Source: Silvibacterium dinghuense
GTDB taxonomy: Bacteria > Acidobacteriota > Terriglobia > Terriglobales > Acidobacteriaceae
Reading direction: 5' to 3'
Assembly (NCBI RefSeq): GCF_004123295.1
Contig: NZ_SDMK01000001.1
Coordinates: 310,001 to 374,000, forward strand
DNA length: 64,000 bases
The position numbers and the translations under genes were made by a program. How positions within the stretch are numbered: the stretch's first letter is position 1; each line of letters begins with the position of its first letter. The notes under the pieces are model-generated. The model saw nothing but the letters and a program-made list of their open reading frames with translations, was not told where the DNA came from and did no database searches. Below are positions 33,195 to 42,548 of this stretch, one piece after another.

Positions 33195-35015
33195 TTGCTG
33201 ATTCTCAACGCACAATCCATCTCCAAGTCCTTCGGAGCGACCACGCTCTTCCGCGATGTCTCGTTCACCGTCAACGACGGCGACCGCATCGGACTCATCG
33301 GCCCCAACGGCAGCGGCAAATCGACGCTACTCAAGATGCTCGCCGGGGAGATCGACACCGACGATGGTGAGGTCACCACGCGCAAAGGCATGCGCATGGC
33401 GTATGTCGCGCAGGACTCGCACTTCCCTGAAGGGTCGACCGTCCGCAAGGTCTTCGAGGCCGCGCTCGAACGCGCCCGCGTGCCTGCCGACGAGCACGAT
33501 ACCCGTATCCACTCCATCTTTGGCCTCACCGGCTTCAACAGCCTCGACGATGACGCAGCGACTTTCTCCGGTGGATGGCGCAAGCGGATGGCCATCGCCG
33601 AAGCACTCGTGCAACAGCCCGATCTCATTCTCCTCGACGAACCGACGAATCACCTCGACTTCGCCGGCATCGAGTGGCTCGAATCTCTGCTGACGCAGGG
33701 CTCCTTCGCCACCGTCGTCATCAGCCACGACCGCTACTTCCTCGAGAATGTCGCCACGCAGATGGCCGAGCTCAACCGTGCCTATCCCAACGGCATGCTG
33801 CGCGCAAAGGGCACCTACAGCGACTTTCTCGAAGCCAAGGAAGAGTTCCTGCACGCGCAGCAGCGCCATCAGGAGGCGCTCGAAAACCGCGTCCGGGTCG
33901 AAAAGGAATGGTTGCGGCGCGGCCCGAAAGCCCGCGCTACCAAGGCCAAGGCACGCATCGACAACGCCAATCGCCTCATCGCCGAGCTTGCCGACCTCAG
34001 CAATCGCAGCAAGGTCTCGAATGCGAGTTTCGACTTCGCGTCTACAGGCCGGCAAACCAAGAGACTGATTGAACTCGACGACCTGACCTATGCCTATGAT
34101 GAGCGCGTCCTCTTCCGCAGTCTCAACTTCCACCTGATGTCCGGCATGCGCGTCGGACTCGTCGGTCCCAACGGCAGCGGCAAAACTACGCTGCTGCGCC
34201 TGCTCACCGGCGACCTCGAACCGACCTCGGGTGAAATCAAGCGCGCCAACATGCTCCGCTTTACTTACTTCGAGCAGAACCGCACTCTCAACGGTGACCA
34301 GACGCTGCGCCGCGCCCTCGCACCCGACAGCGACTCCATCGTCTATCAGGACCGCATCGTGCACGTCGCATCCTGGGCCGCGCGTTTTCTCTTTACCGGC
34401 GAGCAGCTCAATCAGCCCGTCTCGCGCCTTTCCGGCGGCGAGCGCGCCCGCGTGCTCATTGCGCAGCTCATGCTGCAGCCTGCCGACGTCCTCGTGCTCG
34501 ACGAGCCGACAAACGATCTCGATATCCCCACCCTTGAGATTCTCGAAGAGACGCTGCTCGACTATCCCGGCTCGCTGGTGCTTGTCACCCACGACCGCTA
34601 CATGCTCGACCGCATCGCCAACGTCGTCATCGGCCTCGATGGGGAAGGCAACGCCGGAGCCTTCGCCGATTACGCGCAGTGGGAGGCATGGCTCGCTGAA
34701 CGAGAACAGGCCCGCGAGCAGGCGAAGAAGCTTGAAAAAGCTGCACCTGTGAAGGAAACCCCAGCTACAAGCGAAGCCGCACCCGCGAAGAAGAAAAAAC
34801 TCTCTTACATGGAAGAGCGCGAGTGGTCGACGATCGAAGAGCGCATCGCCGAGGCCGAGTCAAAGCTCCAGGCTCACCAGTCCGCGCTCGAAGATCCCGC
34901 GGTCGTCACCGATGCGACGCGCCTGCAAACGGAACTGTCCGCAGTCGCGGAAGCACAGGCACAGGTAGACCAGCTTTACGCCCGCTGGAGCGAGCTCGAA
35001 GAAAAACGCGGATAA
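33195..35015 (+). CDS. uup: ABC-F family ATPase Uup
   Basis: 606-residue two-domain ABC ATPase. Domain 1: GPNGSGKST, FSGGWRKRM, LILLDEPTNHLDFAG. Linker: KEEFLHAQQRHQEALENRV and KARATKAKARIDNANRL. Domain 2: GPNGSGKTT, LSGGERARV, VLVLDEPTNDLDIPT. The C-terminus (about 515-606) has a lysine/alanine-rich hinge with KKKKLSYMEEREW and then a predicted coiled coil, the Uup_C domain that binds DNA or branched junctions and distinguishes Uup from other ABC-F proteins. Uup limits tandem-repeat deletion and acts on ribosomes. The start is TTG 33195 because no in-frame ATG fits the family N-terminus LILNAQSISKSFG. It is convergent with the DUF6526 gene at three bases. Confidence 0.93.
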   Translation: MLILNAQSISKSFGATTLFRDVSFTVNDGDRIGLIGPNGSGKSTLLKMLAGEIDTDDGEVTTRKGMRMAYVAQDSHFPEGSTVRKVFEAALERARVPADEHDTRIHSIFGLTGFNSLDDDAATFSGGWRKRMAIAEALVQQPDLILLDEPTNHLDFAGIEWLESLLTQGSFATVVISHDRYFLENVATQMAELNRAYPNGMLRAKGTYSDFLEAKEEFLHAQQRHQEALENRVRVEKEWLRRGPKARATKAKARIDNANRLIAELADLSNRSKVSNASFDFASTGRQTKRLIELDDLTYAYDERVLFRSLNFHLMSGMRVGLVGPNGSGKTTLLRLLTGDLEPTSGEIKRANMLRFTYFEQNRTLNGDQTLRRALAPDSDSIVYQDRIVHVASWAARFLFTGEQLNQPVSRLSGGERARVLIAQLMLQPADVLVLDEPTNDLDIPTLEILEETLLDYPGSLVLVTHDRYMLDRIANVVIGLDGEGNAGAFADYAQWEAWLAEREQAREQAKKLEKAAPVKETPATSEAAPAKKKKLSYMEEREWSTIEERIAEAESKLQAHQSALEDPAVVTDATRLQTELSAVAEAQAQVDQLYARWSELEEKRG

Positions 35016-35018
35016 AAG

Positions 35019-35453
35019 CTACAACCGCCAGTCGTCCGGCCGCCAGTTCTGGATCGCCTGCTTGATCTGCTTGCGGTCCAGCTTCTCGTTCATCGCCCGC
35101 GCGGCCAGCGCGGGCAGTTCCGCATCCGAGGCAAAACGCAGGCCGATCAGCTGATCGACACTCAGTTCCGGAATCCGCGCCTTCAGCGGCTCCGGCAGCA
35201 GCGCAGCCAGACGCACTCGCTCTTCGAGGCGAATGACACGGTCCTGCACCTTCAGCGGATTGAGGCGGAGCAGCGGCATCAGGACCAGCAGCGCCACAGC
35301 CATCACCACCATCCACACGGTCTGAAAGCCCGGATGCCGCACCGCCCAAACCACACACAGAATGAAGTTCGCCAGCAGTACCGGCAATAAGAAGAAATGA
35401 ATAACCGGCTGAAATTTGGCGTGGTTTGCATAGCCCTGCGGCTGGCTGTTCAT
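35019..35453 (-). CDS. DUF6526 family membrane protein
   Basis: 144 residues. Two hydrophobic helices (PVIHFFLLPVLLANFILCVVW and VWMVVMAVALLVLMPLL) are followed by a soluble tail with LEERVRLAALLPEPLKARI, LSVDQLIGLRFASDAELPALA and KQIKQAIQNWRPDDWRL, the strongly conserved part of DUF6526. No function is known. Its leader contains the group of hairpins at 35530-35652, so its expression may depend on them. Confidence 0.88.
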   Translation of the reverse strand: MNSQPQGYANHAKFQPVIHFFLLPVLLANFILCVVWAVRHPGFQTVWMVVMAVALLVLMPLLRLNPLKVQDRVIRLEERVRLAALLPEPLKARIPELSVDQLIGLRFASDAELPALAARAMNEKLDRKQIKQAIQNWRPDDWRL

Positions 35454-35529
35454 GGTTCGTGCTCCCAGGCGATTCTATCGTTTCCTTCTGACACCGGCAG
35501 GAGGCGGTACTCAACCAAAAGATGGAAGG

Positions 35530-35557
35530 AAAAAACCGTCCTCTGGATCAGGACGGT
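35530..35557 (-). terminator. Rho-independent terminator, leftward
   Basis: ACCGTCCT and AGGACGGT pair around a seven-base loop; read leftward the stem is followed by TTTTTT. It ends about 77 bases before the DUF6526 start, so it either ends the transcript of the secreted-protein gene or attenuates DUF6526. Confidence 0.8.
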
Positions 35558-35565
35558 CAGGAGAC

Positions 35566-35588
35566 AGACTTCTACCCTGTAGAAGTCT
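35566..35588. other. Perfect 10-bp hairpin
   Basis: AGACTTCTAC and GTAGAAGTCT with a three-base loop, between two terminator-like structures. Confidence 0.6.
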
Positions 35589-35599
35589 CAAAATACATA

Positions 35600-35652
35600 A
35601 AACCTCCTGCCCTGGTTCGAGAGAACCAGGGTTTTCTTTCGTCAGGAGGTTT
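35600..35652. terminator. Nested hairpin with GAGA tetraloop
   Basis: Outer arms AAACCTCCTG (35600-35609) and CAGGAGGTTT (35643-35652) enclose CCCTGGTTC-GAGA-GAACCAGGG (35610-35631) followed by TTTTCTTTC. Rightward the inner stem is a terminator; leftward the outer stem is followed by TTATG and a T-rich stretch. CTCCTG here could instead pair with CAGGAG at 35558-35563. Confidence 0.7.
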
Positions 35653-35702
35653 CAGTTCCAACATTGCGTTTCTGCAAAAATCGGCATTCAGACTCCAGCC
35701 AG

Positions 35703-36656
35703 CTACGGCTGCGGTGTCTGAGCCGGCTTCTTGCCAGCCTGAGCATCGCGGGCATCCTGCGCGGCCTGCTGACGTGCCTGCTTCTCGGCCTGCTTGCGCC
35801 GATGATGGCGCACGAAATCCGGCCAGAACTCAATGACTTCAGCGCCCACAGCCCCTTCCGCCGTCACCGTAAGGCCACGCTGGAAGGTATCGCCCACAGA
35901 GCGCTCCGAGTCCGGATAATACAGATTCGAGATAGCCGAACCCACCAGGTTGCCTGCCACATTCGCGTAATTCGGCCCCCAGCTGCCATTGTCGCGACGG
36001 CACCATACCGTGCTCGCAGCGGCCCAGAGAACACGGCTCATCTTGCTGCCCGTCCCCTTCTGGAAGAAGCGCGGATCTTCATGCCACCAGGAGGTAAAAA
36101 CCGCGTTACCGAAGAAGTTTCCAGTGAAGTAATCGGCATAACTTGCGCCATAACGCTTCGCATAGCCGCCGATTCCGCCCCCATATTCTGTCGGGCTGCC
36201 CTCGGCCTGGTCGATAAGCGCTGAAAACACCGTCAAGGTGAAGGGCCAGGGATCAGTCGAGCTCTTGAAGAAGAGCTGGAATTTCTGCCCCGCAGTCAGT
36301 GAAACGGCATCGCGATTCGACGTGGTGTTGAAGGTGGCCATCACCCCCATCACCCGTTGCTGTTCCTGCTTCTTGAGCTGCTCCTCAGCCGCTTCCCGCT
36401 TCTGCTGATCTGTCAGCTGTCCCTGCGTCTGCTGGCCGGTCGCGGCATCAGCCGGGGTCTGATTCTGGGTCGAGGAGGAAGAGGACTGGCCAGGCGCGTC
36501 CGGGAGCGCGTTCTCCGGCAGAGGCGCAGAACTGGCTGCCGCATCGTGTCCATCGGTATCAGCGGGCAGGCCGGAGGTCTGGGACCAGCCTTGGGGTAAA
36601 AACACGGTGGTCGACAGAGCCAGCGTAAGAGCCGCCAACCGTAAACTATGGTTCAA
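35703..36656 (-). CDS. Secreted acidobacterial protein of unknown function
   Basis: 317 residues from TTG (ending at 36656), which has GAGG eight bases upstream; the frame could open as early as 36686 without such a site. A signal peptide (LRLAALTLALSTTVFLPQGWSQ) is followed by a low-complexity Ser/Gln/Ala-rich stretch and a charged coiled segment (LTDQQKREAAEEQLKKQEQ, about 80-100). The conserved core has DPWPFTLTVFSALIDQAEG, YAKRYGASYADYFTGNFFG, SWWHEDPRFFQKGTGS and SNLYYPDSERSVGDTF. The end is basic and alanine/glutamine-rich. I recall similar proteins in Acidobacteria without assigned function. The glycine-aromatic helices near GNFFG and NLVGSAIS hint at membrane contact. Confidence 0.8.
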   Translation of the reverse strand: MNHSLRLAALTLALSTTVFLPQGWSQTSGLPADTDGHDAAASSAPLPENALPDAPGQSSSSSTQNQTPADAATGQQTQGQLTDQQKREAAEEQLKKQEQQRVMGVMATFNTTSNRDAVSLTAGQKFQLFFKSSTDPWPFTLTVFSALIDQAEGSPTEYGGGIGGYAKRYGASYADYFTGNFFGNAVFTSWWHEDPRFFQKGTGSKMSRVLWAAASTVWCRRDNGSWGPNYANVAGNLVGSAISNLYYPDSERSVGDTFQRGLTVTAEGAVGAEVIEFWPDFVRHHRRKQAEKQARQQAAQDARDAQAGKKPAQTPQP

Positions 36657-36687
36657 GCAGAGTACCTCAATCGTGGGCGTGGACAAA

Positions 36688-36722
36688 CGGACGGAATTCC
36701 GTCCGCGGGAGGAGCTCCTCCC
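36688..36722. promoter_or_regulatory. Two adjacent perfect palindromes
   Basis: An 18-base palindrome (CGGACGGAATTCCGTCCG, 36688-36705) and a 16-base palindrome (GGGAGGAGCTCCTCCC, 36707-36722) are separated by one base, 31 bases upstream of the leftward secreted-protein gene. They may be operators or mRNA hairpins. Confidence 0.65.
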
Positions 36723-36920
36723 ACCATAGACGACGATCCATGCCGCCGAGACCTAAACGCCGGTCAAATTCTGACGATTTCTTTTGCCACGCGAAAAGGC
36801 CTGCGGTCCAGGCAATCCTCCCACGGCGTCAGCCATGAATAGTGTATCGAAAACGCTCCCCATTCCGCCGGGAAACGCTTGCGGACCCGTGCTACGATCA
36901 GGCAACACACAAGGGACCCC

Positions 36921-37928
36921 ATGGCCAGCGGCACGGATTGGACTCACTCGGCAAACAGCCCCCACGTTCAGCCCCCACGCGCTCTTACCTATGATCTTCG
37001 CCCGCTTTCGACCGGCGAGATCCTCGACCGCACCTTCCAGATCTATCGTTCCCGCTTCTCGCTTTTCGCTGGGCTTGCGGCGATCGCGGCAGGCACCAGC
37101 GTAGCCATGCAGATTATCCAGCTCCTGGTGAGCGCCCACAATGGCACGGCCGCTCACCCGGGCCCCGCACTCTACCGCTCGCAAATCACGAATGGCGTAA
37201 TCACCCTGCTCGCCAGCGTGATTTCGCTTGTGGTCTACGGCGTCGTGCAGGCTGCCACCACCTCGGCAGTATCCTCCCTCTACCTCGGCGAGGCCACTTC
37301 GACCGGCACTGCCTTCGCCAGGGCCCGGGAGCACTGGCTCCGCTACGTCGTCATCGTCCTCCGTCAGGTTCTCACCGGCTTCTGGCCTTTCCTTGGATTG
37401 GTGGTCGCGGCGTTTGTCGTGCAGGGCGTCGGCCATCGCTCGGCCAGCTCGCTGGTAATCTCCGGCTTTATCTTCTTTGCCGCCTTCCTCTCTCTCATTT
37501 ATTGCCTCTGGGCCTACATTCGCGTCTCGCTCGCTGTGCCCGCTTCCATCGTCGAGTCGCTCCGCGTCGGCGCTGCCCTGAAGCGCAGCCGCAAATTGCT
37601 GGTCGATCGCAAAGTCCGCGTCTTTCTCGTCCTGCTCTTCCTCGGTGTCCTCTATATAGTGATCGGCGCCATCCAGACGCCGCTCGCCATCCTAGCCCTG
37701 CGCTCACGCGGAAGCCAGGCCTTCCTGATCCACACCATCACGCTCACCCTCAGCTTCATCTCCGGCACGCTCATCGGCCCCATCGGCGCCATCGCCCTTT
37801 GCCTGCTCTATATTGATGAGCGCGTCCGTCGCGAAGGCTTCGATATCGAGTGGATGATGGGCCGCATCGCTCCGCCAGCCCCCGGCACGATCCCGCAATC
37901 CGCTCCGGAAGGCACCCAGCCCTTCTGA
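36921..37928 (+). CDS. Polytopic membrane protein (glycerophosphodiester phosphodiesterase membrane-domain-like)
   Basis: 335 residues from ATG 36921 (AAGGGA just upstream). After a polar N-terminus comes LRPLSTGEILDRTFQIYRSRF, the conserved opening of a family of six-helix membrane proteins related to the membrane domain of GlpQ-like phosphodiesterases; about six hydrophobic segments follow, with RVSLAVPASIVESLRVGAALKRSR in the middle and CLLYIDERVRREGFDIEWMM at the end. No catalytic domain is present. It is the first gene of a five-gene rightward unit with DUF4129, DUF4350, MoxR and DUF58 genes, a frequent arrangement in this phylum. Confidence 0.82.
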   Translation: MASGTDWTHSANSPHVQPPRALTYDLRPLSTGEILDRTFQIYRSRFSLFAGLAAIAAGTSVAMQIIQLLVSAHNGTAAHPGPALYRSQITNGVITLLASVISLVVYGVVQAATTSAVSSLYLGEATSTGTAFARAREHWLRYVVIVLRQVLTGFWPFLGLVVAAFVVQGVGHRSASSLVISGFIFFAAFLSLIYCLWAYIRVSLAVPASIVESLRVGAALKRSRKLLVDRKVRVFLVLLFLGVLYIVIGAIQTPLAILALRSRGSQAFLIHTITLTLSFISGTLIGPIGAIALCLLYIDERVRREGFDIEWMMGRIAPPAPGTIPQSAPEGTQPF

Positions 37929-37940
37929 TCCCCTGCCGTG

Positions 37941-38900
37941 ATGCCGCGCCTCCGCTCAGCAGTCCGTCCATTTCCGCTCGCCGTGGCCATCCTTGCCACA
38001 CCGCTCAGCAGCCACGCTCTGGCCGCGGCGACGCTGTCCGCTTACACCATGCATCTCGGCACACTCCGCAGCCTTGTCGAGGCCTGCCGGCAATCGCCCG
38101 CCCAGTGCGATCCGGACAAGGTCGGCAGCGACGAGCAGGTCTCTGGAGCCTCAGTCAGCTTCGACGCGCACTATGAGTGGCTCCGCGATACCCTCCACAA
38201 AGCCCACGACCCCTCGCTCAAAGACCGCGCCACGCTCCTTGACGACGCGGCACGCCATCTCGACGAGGATCTCCGCGATGCCGGTATCGCCGCGCCAGCG
38301 AAACTTCCCTCGCAGGCCGTCCAGCGACGAGACGCCATCCTCGCCCGCCCGGAATATGTCACCGTCACCCAGGTTTCCATCTGGGATCGCATCTTTGCCC
38401 GACTCTACTCCTGGCTTGACCGTCTCTTCGGCAACGTAGCCGGCTTCGGCCGCCGCTCCCCATGGATCGGACCGCTCATGGAGTGGTCGCTCATCGTCCT
38501 TGCTCTCACCGGCCTCACGCTCTGGGCCATGCGCGTCTTCCGCCGTCAACGTCTCCGCCTCGCGGCAGAACCTGGCCGAGCCATGGAGCCAGCCGAAGAT
38601 GCCTCCCGCAACTGGCGCGAGCTTGCCGCCCGCCACGCCGAAGCGCATGAATGGCGCGACGCCATCCACTGTCTCTACTGGGCCAGCATCGTCCTGCTCG
38701 AAGGCCGCCGCATGTGGGCACCCAGCCGCTCCCGCACCCCCCGCGAGTATGTGCGCCTCGTCGAGCCCGGCTCTGCCCGCCGCACGCTGCTCGAACAACA
38801 GACCCGCGCCTTCGAGCGCATCTGGTACGGCCTCGAAACCGCTGCTCCCGGCGATTACCAGCAGGCTCTCCATCTGCATGAGGAGCTGCGCGCCGCATGA
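37941..38900 (+). CDS. DUF4129 domain membrane protein
   Basis: 319 residues (ATG 37941; GTG 37938 is also possible). A signal peptide leads a 140-residue outer domain rich in arginine and aspartate, then one membrane helix (WSLIVLALTGLTLWAMRVF, about 180-200) and a cytoplasmic C-terminal DUF4129 domain: NWRELAARHAEAHEWRDAIHCLYWASIVLLEGRR split over two helices, SRTPREYVRLV and FERIWYG. DUF4129 is often attached to transglutaminases and sits in MoxR/DUF58 clusters. It overlaps the next gene by ATGA. Confidence 0.88.
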   Translation: MPRLRSAVRPFPLAVAILATPLSSHALAAATLSAYTMHLGTLRSLVEACRQSPAQCDPDKVGSDEQVSGASVSFDAHYEWLRDTLHKAHDPSLKDRATLLDDAARHLDEDLRDAGIAAPAKLPSQAVQRRDAILARPEYVTVTQVSIWDRIFARLYSWLDRLFGNVAGFGRRSPWIGPLMEWSLIVLALTGLTLWAMRVFRRQRLRLAAEPGRAMEPAEDASRNWRELAARHAEAHEWRDAIHCLYWASIVLLEGRRMWAPSRSRTPREYVRLVEPGSARRTLLEQQTRAFERIWYGLETAAPGDYQQALHLHEELRAA

Positions 38901-40102
38901 ATCTTCGCTCGCCGGGCCGCGATGCCCGCATCCTCCTCGGTATCACCGGCTTCGCTCTGGCCATCATTGCCGTCGGCGCCTTCTTTGCACCCGCACGCAT
39001 CGACAACAATCCGACACCCTCGATCGACAACAGCGGATCGGCCGGCGCCAAGGCTGCCTATACGCTGCTTGGCCAGCTTGGTTATCATGTGCAGCGATTT
39101 GACGAGCCCGCAGCCGCGCTCGACCGCCTGCCTGCCGATCACACCACGCTCATCCTTGCCGGAGCCGGTCTCTACGACTACCGCACCGACAAGGATCACC
39201 TCACCGCCTTCCTGAACCGTGGCGGACATATTCTCGCCGCCGGCATGACCAGCGGAGCCATGCTCCCCGGCTCCAGCCAGCGCCCCGCCTCGCGCCTCTA
39301 CACCGCGCTTTGCGAGACGGTTCCTCAGGGTCTCAGCCCGCAGGCTCGCGCCGGCCGCCTCCAGCTCCCCATTGAAATGAGCTGGGACACCATCGACGCC
39401 GTCGCTATCGTCGACCAGGCCTGCGGCACCGATCCCGTCGTCGTGCACTATCCCATGCAGAGCGGCGAAGCCATCTGGTGGACCTCGCCTTACCCGCTCA
39501 CCAACCGTGGTCTGCAGAATGACGCCAACCTCCGTCTGCTGCTCGCCGCCGTCGGCGCGCCCGGCGGCACCGTCCTCTTCGACGAATACATCCACGGCGC
39601 GCGCGAAGACTTGTGGGATACCGCCGCTGGCACGCCCGTTGTGCCCATGGGATGGCAGCTCGCCGCTGTCGGACTGCTGCTCGTCTTCAGCTATGGCCGC
39701 CGCAACGGACCGCTGCGTACACCCATCCGCGTGCAGCGCACTTCGCCCCTCGAATTCGTACACTCCATGGGTGATCTCTACCGCAAGGCCGGAGCGGTCA
39801 CTGTCGCCGCATCCGCAGCCGAGCGCCGCCTGCTGCATTTCCTCGAAGCCCAGGGAGGCATTCCTCGCGCGACCCTGCAGGCCTCGCCCGGGACTATCGC
39901 GGCAGCTGTGGCCGAACGCTTCCGCACCGCACCTGCCAGTCTTGCCGAAGATATCACCGCGCTCCGCAATGCCGAGCAATCCAATCTAAGTCCGAAAAGC
40001 GCCCTCGCACTCATCCGCCGCATCGACCACCACATTGCCGCGCTGTCTGCCGCCATCACCGCAGGCCAGCCGTCAGCCGCAAGCTCCGCAGACCGCCGTT
40101 AA
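38897..40102 (+). CDS. DUF4350 domain membrane protein
   Basis: 401 residues. A membrane helix at 13-30 ([19 protein letters not shown]) anchors a periplasmic domain with [20 protein letters not shown] and [10 protein letters not shown], the usual DUF4350 start, and an [12 protein letters not shown] turn. A second helix follows [21 protein letters not shown] at about 255, then a cytoplasmic tail with [34 protein letters not shown]4350 resembles glutamine-amidotransferase-like folds without the catalytic cysteine. Its start overlaps the DUF4129 stop as ATGA and the MoxR gene follows at ten bases, so the proteins probably form one complex. Confidence 0.88.
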   Translation: MNLRSPGRDARILLGITGFALAIIAVGAFFAPARIDNNPTPSIDNSGSAGAKAAYTLLGQLGYHVQRFDEPAAALDRLPADHTTLILAGAGLYDYRTDKDHLTAFLNRGGHILAAGMTSGAMLPGSSQRPASRLYTALCETVPQGLSPQARAGRLQLPIEMSWDTIDAVAIVDQACGTDPVVVHYPMQSGEAIWWTSPYPLTNRGLQNDANLRLLLAAVGAPGGTVLFDEYIHGAREDLWDTAAGTPVVPMGWQLAAVGLLLVFSYGRRNGPLRTPIRVQRTSPLEFVHSMGDLYRKAGAVTVAASAAERRLLHFLEAQGGIPRATLQASPGTIAAAVAERFRTAPASLAEDITALRNAEQSNLSPKSALALIRRIDHHIAALSAAITAGQPSAASSADRR

Positions 40103-40112
40103 GGATAAGACC

Positions 40113-41096
40113 GTGAACGAAACCATCTCCGAACTCACCGGAACCGAAGCAAACGACTATCGCCCCACGCAAGCTCTCTTCGCCCGCGGCCGCGACCAGC
40201 TGGGCCGCATCATCGCCGGCCAGTCCGAGATGATCGACCAGGCTATCCTCACGCTGCTCTGCGGCGGCCACGCGCTCATCGAAGGCGTGCCCGGTGTGGC
40301 AAAAACGCTTACCGTGAAGACACTCGCCCGCTTCCTCGCCCTCGATTTTCGCCGCGTGCAGGGCACTCCCGACATGATGCCCGCCGACATCCTCGGCACC
40401 AGCGTCTTCTCGCTCAAAACCAGTGAGTTCACCTTCCATCGCGGCCCCGTCTTCACTCAATTCCTGCTCACCGACGAGATCAACCGCATGCCGCCGCGCA
40501 CCCAGGCCGCGCTGCTCGAGAGCATGGAAGAGCGCCAGGTAACGATGGACGGTGAGACGCATCCGCTCGATCCCTACTTCACGGTCTTCGCCACGCAGAA
40601 CCCGCTCGAATTCGAAGGCACCTATCCATTACCCGAGGCGCAACTCGACCGATTCCTGCTCAAAATCCGCGTCGGCTATCCCTCGGCTGACGAAGAGCGC
40701 GCCATCCTCGAACGCCATCTCGCCGCGACCGCGCTCGACCAGTTCCCCATCGAGCCCATCGCACCGGAAGAACTGGCTGCCGCGCGCGCCGAAGTCCGCT
40801 CCATCCGCATCGAGCCTGCCGTGCTCGATTACCTGCTCGCCGTCATCCGCCGCACCCGCGAGTGGCCGTCGATCTCGCTCGGAGCCAGCCCCCGCGCCGC
40901 CGCCGCGCTGTTGCTCGTCGCCCGCGCCTGCGCCGCCCGCGAAGGCCGCGCCTACCTGCTGCCCGACGATGTGAAGGAAGCGGCCATCCCCTGCCTGCGC
41001 CATCGCCTCATCCTCAAGCCCGAAGTCGAGCTCGAAGGCTTCGATCCCGATCGCGTCATCGCCGACCTGCTCGCCGCCATTCCCTTACCACGTTAA
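40113..41096 (+). CDS. MoxR-type AAA+ ATPase
   Basis: 327 residues from GTG 40113, which has AAGGA seven bases upstream. AAA+ motifs: Walker A GVPGVAKT, Walker [10 protein letters not shown], sensor-1 [23 protein letters not shown] with the arginine finger region, and sensor-2 [11 protein letters not shown]. MoxR proteins act as chaperones that mature or insert cofactors into partner complexes, usually with a DUF58 or von Willebrand protein. Here the DUF58 partner is the next gene, ten bases on. Confidence 0.94.
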   Translation: MNETISELTGTEANDYRPTQALFARGRDQLGRIIAGQSEMIDQAILTLLCGGHALIEGVPGVAKTLTVKTLARFLALDFRRVQGTPDMMPADILGTSVFSLKTSEFTFHRGPVFTQFLLTDEINRMPPRTQAALLESMEERQVTMDGETHPLDPYFTVFATQNPLEFEGTYPLPEAQLDRFLLKIRVGYPSADEERAILERHLAATALDQFPIEPIAPEELAAARAEVRSIRIEPAVLDYLLAVIRRTREWPSISLGASPRAAAALLLVARACAAREGRAYLLPDDVKEAAIPCLRHRLILKPEVELEGFDPDRVIADLLAAIPLPR

Positions 41097-41106
41097 GCAT
41101 TTCCCC

Positions 41107-42540
41107 ATGATCCAGACGCTCGTTCCACCGCCGATTGAAGCACCCGCCAAACCGCATGGCCCGCTCAAAGGCCGCCTCGGATGGGCGCTCACCCCGCGCG
41201 CGCTCACGCTCCTCGTTGCCGGATGCCTTCTCGCCGTCCCCGCTTTCTTTCATCCGCGCTGGATCGTCGCCATGCTCGTCTGGGATGCGCTGGTGCTCGC
41301 ACTCGCCATGCTCGACGCCATACTGCTTCCCACGCCTGCCGCGATCACCGCAGGCCGCCGCTTCGATGAGTCGCCCGTCCTCGGCCAGTCCACGCGCATC
41401 ACGCTCTCGGTCACGCACACGGCGCCACGCATTCTCGAAGTCCGTCTGACCGACGCACTGCACCCCTATCTCGATCCACTGCCAGCAACGCATACGCTGC
41501 AGGCCTTCCCGCGCGATCCCGCGCAGACCAGCTTCACCGTCACCCCCAACACTCGCGGCGACATCGCCCTTGGACAGCTCTTCCTGCGCTATCGCGGCAC
41601 GCTGCAGCTCGCCGAACGCTGGGCCGTAGCGAATCTCGAGCAGAAGATCCGCGTCTATCCGCCCCTTGAGCGTTCGCCCGAGAATTCGGCACTATATCTG
41701 TTACGAATCCGCCAGATCGCGCTCCAGAAGCGCCGCCTGCACCTGCGCGGCATAGGCCGCGAGTTCGAGAGCCTGCGCGAATACCAGCGCGGCGACGAGC
41801 TGCGCAACGTCTCCTGGACCGCTACCGCCCGCCGCGCCAAGGTGATCACCCGCGAGTTCACCACCGAGCGCAGCCAGCAGGTCTGGATCGTCCTCGATGC
41901 AGGCCGTCTTTCGCGCACCGCCTTCGAGCTTCGCACGAAGGCCGCACAAACCTCGGAAGAGTCCTCGACTCTCCAGCTCACCCAGCTGGACCAGGCGTCG
42001 GGCGCAGCCGTCGCCCTCGCCCAGACTGTCATGCAGGCCGGCGATAAGGCTGCTCTGCTCGTCTACGGACGCAGCATCCAGCAACAGCTGCCGCCTGCAT
42101 CCGGTCCGGCGCATCTGCGCCAGTTCATCGATTCCCTCGCCCAGATCCGGCCCGAATCCGCCGAGGCTGCGCACCTCGCCGCCGCCGCTCGCCTCAAGCA
42201 CTTGCAGCGCCGTCGCAGTCTGGTCCTGTGGATCACCGAACTCGCCGACACCGCCCGCCGTCCCGAGGTCGTCGACGCGGCAGCCGATCTCGCCCGGCGT
42301 CATCTCGTACTGCTGATCCTGCTCATCCACCCCGAGCTCGACACGCTCGCCCGCCGCGAACCGAATTCGGTCGAAGAGATGTTCCACTCTGCTGCTGCCG
42401 TCGAAGTGCCCGAGCGCCGCCGCGAGCTCATCGTCCGCCTGCGCGCGCAAGGCGTGCTGGTCGTCGAAACCACCGCCGGATCGGTGCAGTCCGACGCCAT
42501 CAACGAGTATCTTGAGATCAAAGCACGAGGTTTGATCTAG
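41107..42540 (+). CDS. DUF58 domain membrane protein
   Basis: 477 residues. Two N-terminal helices (TPRALTLLVAGCLLAVPAFF and WIVAMLVWDALVLALAMLDAI) are followed by a beta-rich domain and the DUF58 signature GREFESLREYQRGDELRNVSW, then a von Willebrand A-like segment starting VWIVLDAGRLSR with a partial MIDAS. It is the last gene of the MoxR unit and likely the direct MoxR target. The stop is eight bases from the converging ABC permease gene. Confidence 0.92.
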   Translation: MIQTLVPPPIEAPAKPHGPLKGRLGWALTPRALTLLVAGCLLAVPAFFHPRWIVAMLVWDALVLALAMLDAILLPTPAAITAGRRFDESPVLGQSTRITLSVTHTAPRILEVRLTDALHPYLDPLPATHTLQAFPRDPAQTSFTVTPNTRGDIALGQLFLRYRGTLQLAERWAVANLEQKIRVYPPLERSPENSALYLLRIRQIALQKRRLHLRGIGREFESLREYQRGDELRNVSWTATARRAKVITREFTTERSQQVWIVLDAGRLSRTAFELRTKAAQTSEESSTLQLTQLDQASGAAVALAQTVMQAGDKAALLVYGRSIQQQLPPASGPAHLRQFIDSLAQIRPESAEAAHLAAAARLKHLQRRRSLVLWITELADTARRPEVVDAAADLARRHLVLLILLIHPELDTLARREPNSVEEMFHSAAAVEVPERRRELIVRLRAQGVLVVETTAGSVQSDAINEYLEIKARGLI

Positions 42541-42548
42541 AGCCTGCA

